The notes under the pieces were generated by a model. That model worked only from the letters and a program-made list of their open reading frames with translations. It was not told the origin of the DNA and did not search any database. This document shows positions 1 through 6,169 of a stretch of DNA of 15,276 nucleotides, piece after piece; the stretch's first letter is position 1, and each line of letters begins with the position of its first letter. The DNA lies in contig CAZCDB010000037.1 in the NCBI GenBank assembly GCA_964497635.1, positions 1 through 15,276 on the forward strand. The letters run 5' to 3'. This DNA comes from CAMDWQ01 sp964497635. GTDB taxonomy: Bacteria; Omnitrophota; Gorgyraeia; 2-02-FULL-51-18. Both the position numbers and the translations under genes were made by a program.

Positions 1-323
1 GTGAAGCTGACCACATAGTTCGAGCCGACCAGAGTTTGGATGCTCTGCACATAAGTATTAATAGCAGGTTCTTCGACCAAGGGGGCAGGGGTTTGCTCTT
101 GAGCAGAAACCTCCTGTGGATGGGGCTGGCTTTGAGTCATCTCCATGACTGCATTCATAGTTGTTGTTGTATTTTCTGCGGCGGCTTCTTCTTGGGCATT
201 ATATACAGGAAGAAGCTGTCGTTCTGCTTCGGCCGACGGAATAGTGTCAGCGAAGCTTACCGGAGTCTGGAATGCTATAAATAAAGCCATCACAAAACTG
301 ATTGATTTCTTCAGGGTATCCAT
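1..323 (-). CDS. N-terminal part of an unidentified secreted protein (runs off left edge)
   Basis: An open frame on the minus strand starts at the ATG complementary to 321-323 and stays open to base 1, giving 107 codons with no stop. The first ~25 residues form a classical signal peptide: MDTLKK, a hydrophobic core, then a likely signal peptidase I site after VSFA. The protein is therefore probably periplasmic or exported. What follows is a low-complexity, Ala/Glu/Gln/Thr/Pro-rich stretch with no recognisable domain. It is probably a disordered linker leading to a domain outside the window. A GGAG motif lies about 10 nt upstream of the ATG and supports this start. No promoter was convincing. 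Function unknown; the frame, signal peptide and ribosome-binding site together make the gene likely. Confidence 0.7.
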   Translation of the reverse strand, partial: MDTLKKSISFVMALFIAFQTPVSFADTIPSAEAERQLLPVYNAQEEAAAENTTTTMNAVMEMTQSQPHPQEVSAQEQTPAPLVEEPAINTYVQSIQTLVGSNYVVSF

Positions 324-565
324 TAGCAGTGATCTCCAGTTCGCAGTACTGTGTCTAATTATCTTATTCCTTTATAAAAGGATTTATCTAGTACTACCCT
401 ACATGAGAATTAATGAATATTCAAGTCAATCATGAACCAAATGTAATTATGCCATTCTAGATATAAAATTACTTAATTTTGAGTCTTTTAAAAATATCTC
501 TGTGCTGAGTAAGTGTTTGTTGAGTTATCGTAATTAATACTTTCTCTAAAAAGAAACTCTGTTGC
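324..565. other. AT-rich intergenic spacer with one short dyad
   Basis: About 240 bases with no supportable gene, clearly more AT-rich than its surroundings. The one structure I see is a dyad at 368-382, TCCTTT-ATA-AAAGGA, lying 45-60 nt upstream of the left-end gene. It could be an operator or chance. Minus-strand -35-like TTGACT sites occur here but lack a properly spaced -10. The right boundary is where recognisable permease sequence begins. Confidence 0.5.
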
Positions 566-871
566 CGTTGGGGTCACTCGGCAGAGGCGCTGATCTGGGG
601 AATTACGTATCTGGTACAGCCGGTATCGGCGATTTATTATCCGGTCTCGGTGCTGCCTGTTCCGCTCCAGTGGATCGCCAACTCCCTCCCCAGCACCTAC
701 GTTTTTGAGGGTATCCGGGAGGTGACTAAAACCCAAACTCTCCCCTGGAATTATTTTTGGATGGCCTTGGGACTCAACTTCATTTATTTTCTATTGGCTG
801 CGCTCTTCTTCGGAAAAATGTTCAAAAGCGCCCGCAACTCCGGAAGACTTGGAAGATTGGGGATGGATTAA
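566..871 (+). pseudogene. 3' remnant of an ABC-2 type transporter permease
   Basis: The plus frame ending at TAA 869-871 reads, from about 566, as the C-terminal ~100 residues of an ABC-2 family permease. It has the Ala-Glu-Ala-Leu stretch, then the family hallmark around QP-SA--YPVSVLP (about 617-661), LPSTYVFEGIRE, and a last hydrophobic helix near 745-820. Intact members are about 250 residues and form the membrane half of an export ABC transporter. Here the N-terminal ~60% is missing: upstream of 566 the frame reaches a stop at 521-523 in AT-rich non-coding DNA. The only start is an internal GTG at 650 without a ribosome-binding site. I infer a truncated, non-functional relic, because nothing resembling the missing part or a partner ATPase lies nearby. 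Confidence 0.7.
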
Positions 872-1007
872 GGTGCAGGCGGGTCCGGGCCGACTGTCCG
901 TACAGTCGGCACTTCGCTTCGGCCTTGAAGGCCTTTGCGTCGTCGCTGCGGTTTCCAGTCGCATCCTTGAGCGTCACTTCGTAACGCCTCTGGGTCAACT
1001 GAGAATT
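872..1007. repeat. GC-rich hairpin-bearing segment, candidate dispersed repeat
   Basis: A GC-rich block lies between the permease relic and the zinc-ribbon membrane gene. It contains a perfect 9-bp stem with a 4-nt loop (GCCGACTGT 889-897, ACAGTCGGC 902-910) and a second tight palindrome, GGCCTT-G-AAGGCC, near 921-933. The minus strand reads protein-like in the same frame as the upstream membrane gene but after its stop codon, with no start of its own. The mix of palindromes, odd composition and abrupt borders resembles an intergenic repeat. Only one copy is in this window, so repetition is inferred. The 889-910 hairpin lacks a T-run in either direction and is not a canonical intrinsic terminator. 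Confidence 0.4.
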
Positions 1008-1481
1008 CTATTTCTCAGACAACTCTTTGCCGCACGCCAAACAAACTTTCCACGAGCCATTATAATCCCTGTTACAACGCAAACAGATTAAGGGGTTGTC
1101 CGGGTTAGGCGGGGGTATTTTTTCCTCGAGTATGGTAAGACGGTTTCTCCCATGAACGATCAATCCTAGAAAATTACCAACAAAACTAGTAGCACAAGCA
1201 TACATGACCAAAAGGACACTAAAACCCCGAGAAGGGTTATGTGGGCTGAAGTCTTGAATTAAAAGACGTGAGCAAAACACCGAAGCATACAAAAGCGGTG
1301 CAACAAAAACATAAAACACTTGGATTCTATAACTTATAAAATCATTCTTCACAAATAATGCAAAAATAAAACTAATGCCACCGATCACCGCTAACAGAGC
1401 AAAAACATTAATAATGTTGCTAATTTTAAAAAAAAAGAAACCACTTAAAGCAGAAAACAAAACTCCAACCAAAACACTCAC
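1008..1481 (-). CDS. Small multi-pass membrane protein with C-terminal zinc ribbon
   Basis: About 157 residues. The N-terminal ~115 residues hold roughly four hydrophobic helices, and a short polar linker rich in Pro and Asn follows. The C-terminus carries two Cys-x2-Cys knuckles (CLRC and CLAC, about 14 residues apart), a zinc ribbon probably facing the cytoplasm. No characterised family is recognised; architectures of this kind often occur in uncharacterised membrane proteins and the ribbon may bind a partner. Start: a GTG at 1479-1481 has a GGGGG ribosome-binding site 5 nt upstream. A second in-frame GTG at 1485-1487 sits inside that site and is less likely. The gene ends TAG directly beside the GC-rich repeat-like segment. 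It appears to be a single-gene unit; no clear promoter was seen. Confidence 0.7.
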   Translation of the reverse strand: MSVLVGVLFSALSGFFFFKISNIINVFALLAVIGGISFIFALFVKNDFISYRIQVFYVFVAPLLYASVFCSRLLIQDFSPHNPSRGFSVLLVMYACATSFVGNFLGLIVHGRNRLTILEEKIPPPNPDNPLICLRCNRDYNGSWKVCLACGKELSEK

Positions 1482-1527
1482 TAACACCCCCTACTTTCCT
1501 AGGCTATCTGATTAAATGGTGAACCGG

Positions 1528-1553
1528 TGTCAGTCCTTGACATTTGACATCAA
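1528..1553. repeat. Short dyad motif TGTCA-N5-TGACA between genes
   Basis: Between hicA and the zinc-ribbon gene lies TGTCAGTCCTTGACA (1528-1542), an inverted repeat with 5-bp arms. TTGACATCAA follows at 1544-1553 and repeats the TTGACA element. Similar TGTCA/TGACA-type intergenic motifs are seen in bacterial genomes near small repeat families, but I can see only one copy here. It could also be a protein-binding site. No matching -10 box at proper spacing was found for either TTGACA. Confidence 0.25.
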
Positions 1554-1571
1554 CTTTTTAACTTATCCTCC

Positions 1572-1829
1572 TTAAAAATACTTTGGAATCACCCCAATAA
1601 GCAAGGTAAGCAATCGAGTTAAAGTCTCTATAGAAATTTTTGAGCGTTTCAAAATGCTTCTTAGTGTCCCCGGAGCTAATTCTTTGTGATTGGGCACAAC
1701 AGCGGTCAGCGTAATCTCTGAAGTTTTCTTTTGAAGGACAATGTGACTGCCGCGCTGACGAACTACGGAAAAACCCTCCTTCTCAAGAACTTTGATAAGG
1801 TCTGTCGCGGAAACAACCGGTAGACGCAC
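1572..1829 (-). CDS. hicA: HicA-family mRNA interferase toxin
   Basis: 85 residues, matching the HicA/YcfA-like fold, a dsRNA-binding-like ribonuclease that cleaves mRNA and tmRNA when free of its antitoxin. Visible hallmarks are the N-terminal LPVVSATDLIKVLEKEGF helix region and the Gly-Ser-His motif (RQRGSH, about residues 24-29) with the catalytic histidine. The C-terminal segment VPNHKELAPGTLRSILK is typical of the family. A hydrophobic tail of about 20 residues follows. The start is a GTG at 1827-1829, 6 nt after the hicB stop. There is no obvious ribosome-binding site, so translation probably depends on coupling to hicB, which would keep toxin below antitoxin. The order is antitoxin first, the reverse of the textbook hicA-hicB arrangement. 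Toxin activity is inferred from family membership. Confidence 0.85.
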   Translation of the reverse strand: MRLPVVSATDLIKVLEKEGFSVVRQRGSHIVLQKKTSEITLTAVVPNHKELAPGTLRSILKRSKISIETLTRLLTLLIGVIPKYF

Positions 1830-1835
1830 GCAGAA

Positions 1836-2051
1836 TCAGGCGGAAACTTCGAAAGTGGTGATAAACGGAGGCTCGGTCGTCGTGGGAATTTCTTTGGGAT
1901 CCGCAGTTTCCAAGAAAAGCTCGACTGCCTCACGAAGATTTTTTACCGCTTCTTCAATAGTCTTTCCCTGGCTAGCAATATCAAATTGGGGACACTGCGC
2001 GACATACCACTCCCCCTCACGTTCAATGATAGCAGGCAATCGATAGGTCAT
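1836..2051 (-). CDS. hicB: HicB-family antitoxin, short form without DNA-binding domain
   Basis: 71 residues with the HicB partial RNase H-like fold: YRLPAIIEREGEWYVAQCPQ, then the SQGKTIEEAVKNLREAVELFLE helix and a short strand-like end. This domain binds and neutralises HicA. Many HicB proteins add a C-terminal ribbon-helix-helix or HTH domain for autorepression; it is absent here, since the protein ends soon after the core. Start: ATG at 2049-2051 with an AAGGAG ribosome-binding site (2058-2063) ahead. An in-frame ATG at 2078 lies upstream of the predicted transcription start and is unlikely. It is transcribed from its own promoter just upstream and followed 6 nt later by the toxin gene. 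Confidence 0.85.
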   Translation of the reverse strand: MTYRLPAIIEREGEWYVAQCPQFDIASQGKTIEEAVKNLREAVELFLETADPKEIPTTTEPPFITTFEVSA

Positions 2052-2068
2052 TGGGCTCTCCTTTTCGA

Positions 2069-2098
2069 AGAATACCATGCGTTGACCAGACCGTCAAC
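2069..2098 (-). promoter_or_regulatory. hicBA promoter with dyad operator over the -35 box
   Basis: Reading the minus strand, TTGACG (2092-2097) is followed after 17 nt by TATTCT (2069-2074), a good sigma70-type match. The -35 box sits inside a perfect inverted repeat, GTTGAC-N6-GTCAAC (2081-2098), well placed for a repressor. The predicted transcript starts about 2060-2064, so the leader is only ~10 nt and the AAGGAG is close to the 5' end. The promoter is seen in sequence; that the dyad is an operator is inferred. Confidence 0.6.
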
Positions 2099-2153
2099 TG
2101 GAGACCATCCAATGTGATCCATACCACCCCCCATTCTAGTCAGTCGCTGTATA

Positions 2154-2399
2154 CTAAAGACTCTTCCCGGATTGGTAGAGAGCGACGAGGTCGTCATAGC
2201 CGCCGAGGGGCTTGCCGTCGGCGAAGATTTGGGGGACGGTTTCACGACCGCCGGACATTTGGACTAATTTTCGGCGCAGATCGGCGTCATCGGAGACGTC
2301 GATTTCAACAAACTCAATTTTTTTGGCTTTTAGGAAATTTTTGGCGGCGTGGCAGTAGGGACAATATTGGGTGGTGTAAATCTCAACTTTTTTTGCCAT
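2154..2399 (-). CDS. grxC: Glutaredoxin (CPYC type, GrxC-like)
   Basis: 81 residues from the ATG at 2397-2399, the usual size of a class I glutaredoxin. The active site Cys-Pro-Tyr-Cys is at residues 13-16 after a beta strand. TVPQIF follows, with the cis-proline at residue 56, then GGYDDL, the glutathione-contacting turn. The protein reduces disulfides and mixed glutathione disulfides in the cytoplasm. A longer in-frame start at 2438 would add 13 residues that are just rluB codons in another frame, so I reject it. The ATG lies within the last 17 nt of rluB, with an AGGA motif 8-10 nt upstream, so translation is probably coupled. It is the last gene of the typA-rluB-grx unit; no convincing terminator follows before hicB. 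Confidence 0.9.
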   Translation of the reverse strand: MAKKVEIYTTQYCPYCHAAKNFLKAKKIEFVEIDVSDDADLRRKLVQMSGGRETVPQIFADGKPLGGYDDLVALYQSGKSL

Positions 2400-3147
2400 C
2401 GACGAGTCCTGCAACTTCTTTAAGCTTCCTGACTTCATCGGCGCGAAGCTCTCTTTTCTCTCCGGGCTTCATGGTCCCAAGCGAAAGTGTGCCATAGTCA
2501 GTCCTCTCAAGATCGATAACCCGATGACCGATACTTTCAAATATCCGGCGGATCTGCCGCTTTTTACCTTCGTGAAGTACGATGCGAAGCCAAGTCTCTT
2601 TGGAGCCTGTTTTTTCGATATCAATTTTGCAGGGAGCGGTCTTTCCCTCTTCAAGCATCACACCCTTCTCAAGTTTCTGAACTTCTTCTTGAGTGACAAT
2701 TCCCTTTACCCGGGCATGATATCTTTTTTTGACGCCAAACTTGGGATGGGTGAGTCGAAAAGAAAGCTCACCGTCGTTGGTCATCAGAAGCAGTCCTGTC
2801 GTATCGCGATCCAAGCGGCCCACAGGAAAAAGCCTCTCCTGAATCCCGCCAAAAAACTCAGCCACGGTGTGCTCGGCAAAAGGATCCTGCATCGTGGTCA
2901 TGACATTTTTGGGTTTATAGAATAGAAAGTATCTTTTTTGTTGGAAAGCATCTCGGGTAAATTCGTGGCCGCTAACTTTAATTTCGTCTTTTTGGGCATC
3001 GACCCGAAAACCTTTTTCACGGACGACTTCGCCGTTGACGGTCACCTTTCCCTCTTCAATCAGAGAGACGACCCCACGGCGGCTGGCAATACCAAAGCGC
3101 GCTAAAACAACTTGCAGCCGCTCAGTTTCTTTCTTCTTTTCGGGCAT
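2383..3147 (-). CDS. rluB: Pseudouridine synthase of the RsuA/RluB/E/F family
   Basis: 254 residues. An N-terminal S4 RNA-binding domain (about residues 10-58, including ASRRGVVSLIEEGKVTVNG) is followed by the catalytic domain. That domain carries the signature GRLDRDTTGLLLMTNDGEL, with the catalytic aspartate at 113. The enzyme isomerises uridine to pseudouridine in rRNA. Architecture and length fit RluB (23S rRNA, position 2605 in E. coli numbering) best, but RsuA or RluE/F cannot be excluded without alignment. The C-terminus contains the expected EGKKRQIRRIFESIGHRV motif. The start ATG has GGAG about 6 nt upstream and lies 11 nt after the typA stop, so the two genes are one operon; grx overlaps its last 17 nt. 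Confidence 0.88.
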   Translation of the reverse strand: MPEKKKETERLQVVLARFGIASRRGVVSLIEEGKVTVNGEVVREKGFRVDAQKDEIKVSGHEFTRDAFQQKRYFLFYKPKNVMTTMQDPFAEHTVAEFFGGIQERLFPVGRLDRDTTGLLLMTNDGELSFRLTHPKFGVKKRYHARVKGIVTQEEVQKLEKGVMLEEGKTAPCKIDIEKTGSKETWLRIVLHEGKKRQIRRIFESIGHRVIDLERTDYGTLSLGTMKPGEKRELRADEVRKLKEVAGLVDGKKS

Positions 3148-3158
3148 ACAGACTCCGG

Positions 3159-4979
3159 TTACTCCGCCTGGCGTTTGACGCGCTTTCTTTGGACGGGATC
3201 CAAAAGGCGTTTGCGCATACGAATATTTTTGGGCGTAACTTCCACCAGCTCATCCGGACCGATATATTCAATGGCAAGCTCAAGATTCAGCTCGCGTGGA
3301 GGCGTTAAAACCAGCGCATCATCCGAACCTGACGAGCGCATGTTGGTCAATTTTTTGGTTTTGCAGGGACTTAAATCCAGATCTTCATCGCGTGAATTCT
3401 CGCCAATAATCATCCCCACATAGACATCCACACCCGCACCGACAAAAAGCTCGCCGCGTTCCTGGGCATTGCAAAGACCGTAGGCATTGGACTCCCCGGC
3501 TTCGCTGGCCACAAGCGATCCGTGAGGCAGTACGGTAAAACCACCTTCTTGGAGATCGCGATATTCATCAAATACGTGATGCATGATGGCTGTGCCACGG
3601 GTCTTGGTCATCAGAGCCCCTTTAAGACCGATGACCCCTCGGGTTGAAATCTGGTACTCCAAATGCAATTCACCTGTCGGTGTCTGGGACATATTTTTCA
3701 AAACCGCTTTACGACGACCGACTTCCTCGATAATGGCTCCCTGATAGCTGGAAGGCACATCAATGACTAAAAACTCAAAGGGTTCTTGCTTCACCCCATC
3801 TTTTTCATGCAAAATCACCTGCGGCTGGGAAACCTGAAGCTCAAAACCTTCACGACGCATCGTCTCGATCAAAATCGCCAAATGCAGCTCACCCCGACCT
3901 GAAACTAGAAAAGTATCCGCGCTTTCGGTTTCCTCGACACGTAAAGAAACGTTGGTCTCAAGCTCTCGGAAAAGCCGGTCACGAATCATACGAGAAGTGA
4001 CGTATTTTCCTTCGCGACCCGCAAAAGGGCTGGTGTTCACACCGAAAGTCATCTGCACCGTGGGTTCATCAATCTGTAAAGGCGGCAGCGGCGCTGGGTT
4101 GATAGGGTCGGTGATAGTTTCGCCGATACCGATGCGCTCAAAACCTGCGATGGCGACGATGTCCCCGGCCTCAGCACTCTCCACTTCGGCCCGGTCCAAA
4201 CCTGAATAAGTCAAAATATTGGTGATTCTGGAAACCGTTTCGGTGCCATCACGATGAATCAAAAGAGCGTTATCTCCTTTGCGGGCAACACCCCCTGTGA
4301 TTTTTCCAATTCCCATTTTCCCTTTGTAGGTATCCTGAAAAAGGGCCAAAACTAAAAGTTGAAAGGGGTCCTCTACTTTGGAGGAAGGCGGTGGAACTTC
4401 TTTGACAATCACATCCAAAAGCGCGTCGATATTATCCGAAGGGTTTTTCATATCCGTCGTCGCCGTGCCCTTGAGCGCTGAAGCGTACACGATGGGAAAA
4501 TCCAACTGTTCGGGACTGGCGTTGAGCTCGCAAAAAAGATCAAAAGTCCGGTTTTCAACATCTTCGATCTGTGAATCAGGGCGATCAACTTTGTTGATAA
4601 CAACAATCGCGCGGTGGCCAAGCTCCAGCGCTTTTCTTAAAACAAATCGTGTCTGAGGCATCGGACCATCCTTGGCGTCAATCACCAAAAGAACGCCATC
4701 CACCATACGAAGGGTACGCTCCACTTCCCCACCAAAATCTGCGTGGCCCGGCGTATCCACGATGTTAATTTTATAATCTTTGTAAATAACACTGGCATTC
4801 TTAGCGCGAATCGTGATCCCGCGCTCACGCTCCAAATCCATGGAATCCATGACGCGCTCACCCATGTCTTGAATATTACGATGGACCCGCGTCTGACGCA
4901 AGATCGCGTCCACCAGCGTTGTTTTTCCATGATCCACGTGCGCGATGATGGCAATGTTACGAAGATTTTGACTCGACAT
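3159..4979 (-). CDS. typA: Ribosome-associated GTPase TypA/BipA
   Basis: 606 residues, the full usual length. All G motifs are visible: AHVDHGKTT (13-21), RGITI (53-57), DTPGHADF (75-82), NKVD (129-132). Domain II and the EF-G-like domains III and V follow, with GRGELHLAILIETMRREGFE as the typical domain III signature. A C-terminal TypA-specific domain ends the protein. TypA binds the 70S ribosome at the EF-G site and aids 50S assembly and translation under stress and cold. The neighbour rluB, a 23S-modifying enzyme, fits a ribosome-maturation operon. The ATG at 4977-4979 is preceded only by A-rich sequence, not a clear ribosome-binding site. The leader contains a terminator-like structure between promoter and start (separate entry). 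Confidence 0.97.
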   Translation of the reverse strand: MSSQNLRNIAIIAHVDHGKTTLVDAILRQTRVHRNIQDMGERVMDSMDLERERGITIRAKNASVIYKDYKINIVDTPGHADFGGEVERTLRMVDGVLLVIDAKDGPMPQTRFVLRKALELGHRAIVVINKVDRPDSQIEDVENRTFDLFCELNASPEQLDFPIVYASALKGTATTDMKNPSDNIDALLDVIVKEVPPPSSKVEDPFQLLVLALFQDTYKGKMGIGKITGGVARKGDNALLIHRDGTETVSRITNILTYSGLDRAEVESAEAGDIVAIAGFERIGIGETITDPINPAPLPPLQIDEPTVQMTFGVNTSPFAGREGKYVTSRMIRDRLFRELETNVSLRVEETESADTFLVSGRGELHLAILIETMRREGFELQVSQPQVILHEKDGVKQEPFEFLVIDVPSSYQGAIIEEVGRRKAVLKNMSQTPTGELHLEYQISTRGVIGLKGALMTKTRGTAIMHHVFDEYRDLQEGGFTVLPHGSLVASEAGESNAYGLCNAQERGELFVGAGVDVYVGMIIGENSRDEDLDLSPCKTKKLTNMRSSGSDDALVLTPPRELNLELAIEYIGPDELVEVTPKNIRMRKRLLDPVQRKRVKRQAE

Positions 4980-5027
4980 AAATTTTCTACTTTTCTTAAA
5001 ATAAAAAGTTGTTAATTAGTTCAAAAT

Positions 5028-5060
5028 AAAAAAGACCGCGAATAAACCCAATCCGCAGCC
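5028..5060 (-). terminator. Intrinsic terminator structure in the typA leader (attenuator or small-RNA terminator)
   Basis: On the minus strand GGCTGCGGAT (complement of 5051-5060) pairs with ATTCGCGGTC (complement of 5034-5043). This gives a 10-bp uninterrupted stem, three of the pairs G-U, with a 7-nt loop. Six T residues (5028-5033) follow at once, then ATTTT. It lies after the predicted transcription start (~5093) and 48 nt before the typA ATG. Transcription stopping here would give a ~65 nt RNA; read-through would give typA-rluB-grx mRNA. The structure is seen; its regulatory role is inferred. Confidence 0.6.
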
Positions 5061-5099
5061 TCACGATTTCCGATAGACCCACTACGTTTTGAAGGCCAG

Positions 5100-5128
5100 A
5101 TCATAGACAATTCCCCTCGAAAAGTCAA
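5100..5128 (-). promoter_or_regulatory. Sigma70-type promoter reading toward typA
   Basis: On the minus strand TTGACT (5123-5128) and TATGAT (5100-5105) are separated by exactly 17 nt; each differs from consensus at one base. Predicted start is about 5093, giving a leader of about 115 nt before typA. The promoter overlaps the upstream region of the divergent dus gene, so transcription of the two genes may interfere. Confidence 0.75.
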
Positions 5129-5143
5129 GGAATATGGTATCCT

Positions 5144-6169
5144 ATGGCCATGTTAAAACTTAAGTCTCTTGAACTCAAATCCAATGTCATCTCCTCCCCC
5201 ATGGCCGCCTGTACTGACCTGGCGTATCGGCTGATTTCACGGGAGTATGGGCTGGAGTTTTGCTTTCTGGAAATGGTCGCCGCGGAGTCCTTGATCCGTG
5301 ATAACAAAACGACGCAGGAACTGATGAAAACAATCCCTGAGGATAAGCCTCTGGGGGCTCAGCTGGTCGGCTGCCGCCCAGAAGCCATGGGAGAAGCCGC
5401 GGCTCGGGTTGAAGCCATGGGATACGACCTTCTAGACCTAAACCTTGGTTGCCCCGTCCCCAAAGTAGCGGGCAAAGGCGCGGGCTCTGCCCTTTTGGCA
5501 CGACCAGACGAGTGTCGTGAAATTTTCACCGCCGTTACTAAAAATGTAAAAAAAATCCCTGTCACGGTCAAAATGCGCTTAGGTGTGAGCGACCCCTCCG
5601 GCGATGAAGCAGCGCGTGTCGCCAAAATCGCCCAAGACTGCGGTGTGAGCGCCATCTCCGTACATGGCCGCACACGAGTCCAGGGCTATTCGGGCACAGC
5701 CAACTATCACTCGATCCGCCGCGTCAAGGAGGCTGTCCAAATCCCTGTCTTTGGAAACGGAGATGTTCTAAACGGCGCTGATGCCCAAAGAATGCTTGAA
5801 ATTACCGGTTGTGATGGCGTCATGATCGGTCGGGGAGGACTGGGAAATCCTTGGATTTTTAAAAGCGTAGAGAGTGTGATCGCGGGCAAAGGGCTTCTTC
5901 CGGAGCCCTCCAGCGAAGATAGAAAAAAAGCGCTTCTGCGACATATGGAGCTTGAGCTACTTTATCGGGAAGAGCGTACGGTCTTAGTCTATATGCGCCG
6001 TATTGCGGCCTGGTACTTCAAAGGACTTCCGGGGGTTGTAGAATTTCGTGGGAAGCTCAACACCACCCAAACCATCCAGCAGATTCGCGACTTGATCCAC
6101 GAGTTTAGAATTGTTGAGGGATTGGTTCCCGACAAAAATCCTGAAGAAAATTTAACGACTGATTTTTAA
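5144..6169 (+). CDS. dusB: tRNA-dihydrouridine synthase (Dus, DusB-like)
   Basis: 341 residues with a TIM-barrel FMN domain and a helical C-terminal domain. Visible motifs are the SSPMAACTD loop (about 18-25) for FMN, and DLNLGCPVPKVAGKGAGSAL with the catalytic cysteine at 103. VKMRLG has its conserved lysine at 143, HGRTR starts at 174, and GNGDV and DGVMIGRGGLGNPW form the phosphate-binding end. The enzyme reduces specific uridines in the tRNA D-arm with NADPH via FMN. The motif set and length resemble DusB, the bacterial ancestral type, but the subtype is inferred. Start: ATG 5144 or the in-frame ATG at 5150; AAGGA lies 12-18 nt upstream, somewhat far. It converges on greA, the last 18 nt overlapping greA's 3' end on the other strand. 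Confidence 0.93.
   Translation: MAMLKLKSLELKSNVISSPMAACTDLAYRLISREYGLEFCFLEMVAAESLIRDNKTTQELMKTIPEDKPLGAQLVGCRPEAMGEAAARVEAMGYDLLDLNLGCPVPKVAGKGAGSALLARPDECREIFTAVTKNVKKIPVTVKMRLGVSDPSGDEAARVAKIAQDCGVSAISVHGRTRVQGYSGTANYHSIRRVKEAVQIPVFGNGDVLNGADAQRMLEITGCDGVMIGRGGLGNPWIFKSVESVIAGKGLLPEPSSEDRKKALLRHMELELLYREERTVLVYMRRIAAWYFKGLPGVVEFRGKLNTTQTIQQIRDLIHEFRIVEGLVPDKNPEENLTTDF

Noticed and set aside
488..736. 82-residue open frame on the minus strand across the permease remnant
   Set aside because: It is the antisense of a recognisable ABC-2 permease fragment and has no family resemblance of its own.
889..910. 9-bp hairpin as an intrinsic terminator
   Set aside because: No T-run follows the stem on either strand.
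2048..2245. 65-residue open frame on the minus strand covering the hicB promoter and the end of grx
   Set aside because: Low-complexity Ser/Pro start is grx read out of frame; the rest spans the hicB promoter, and no ribosome-binding site is present.
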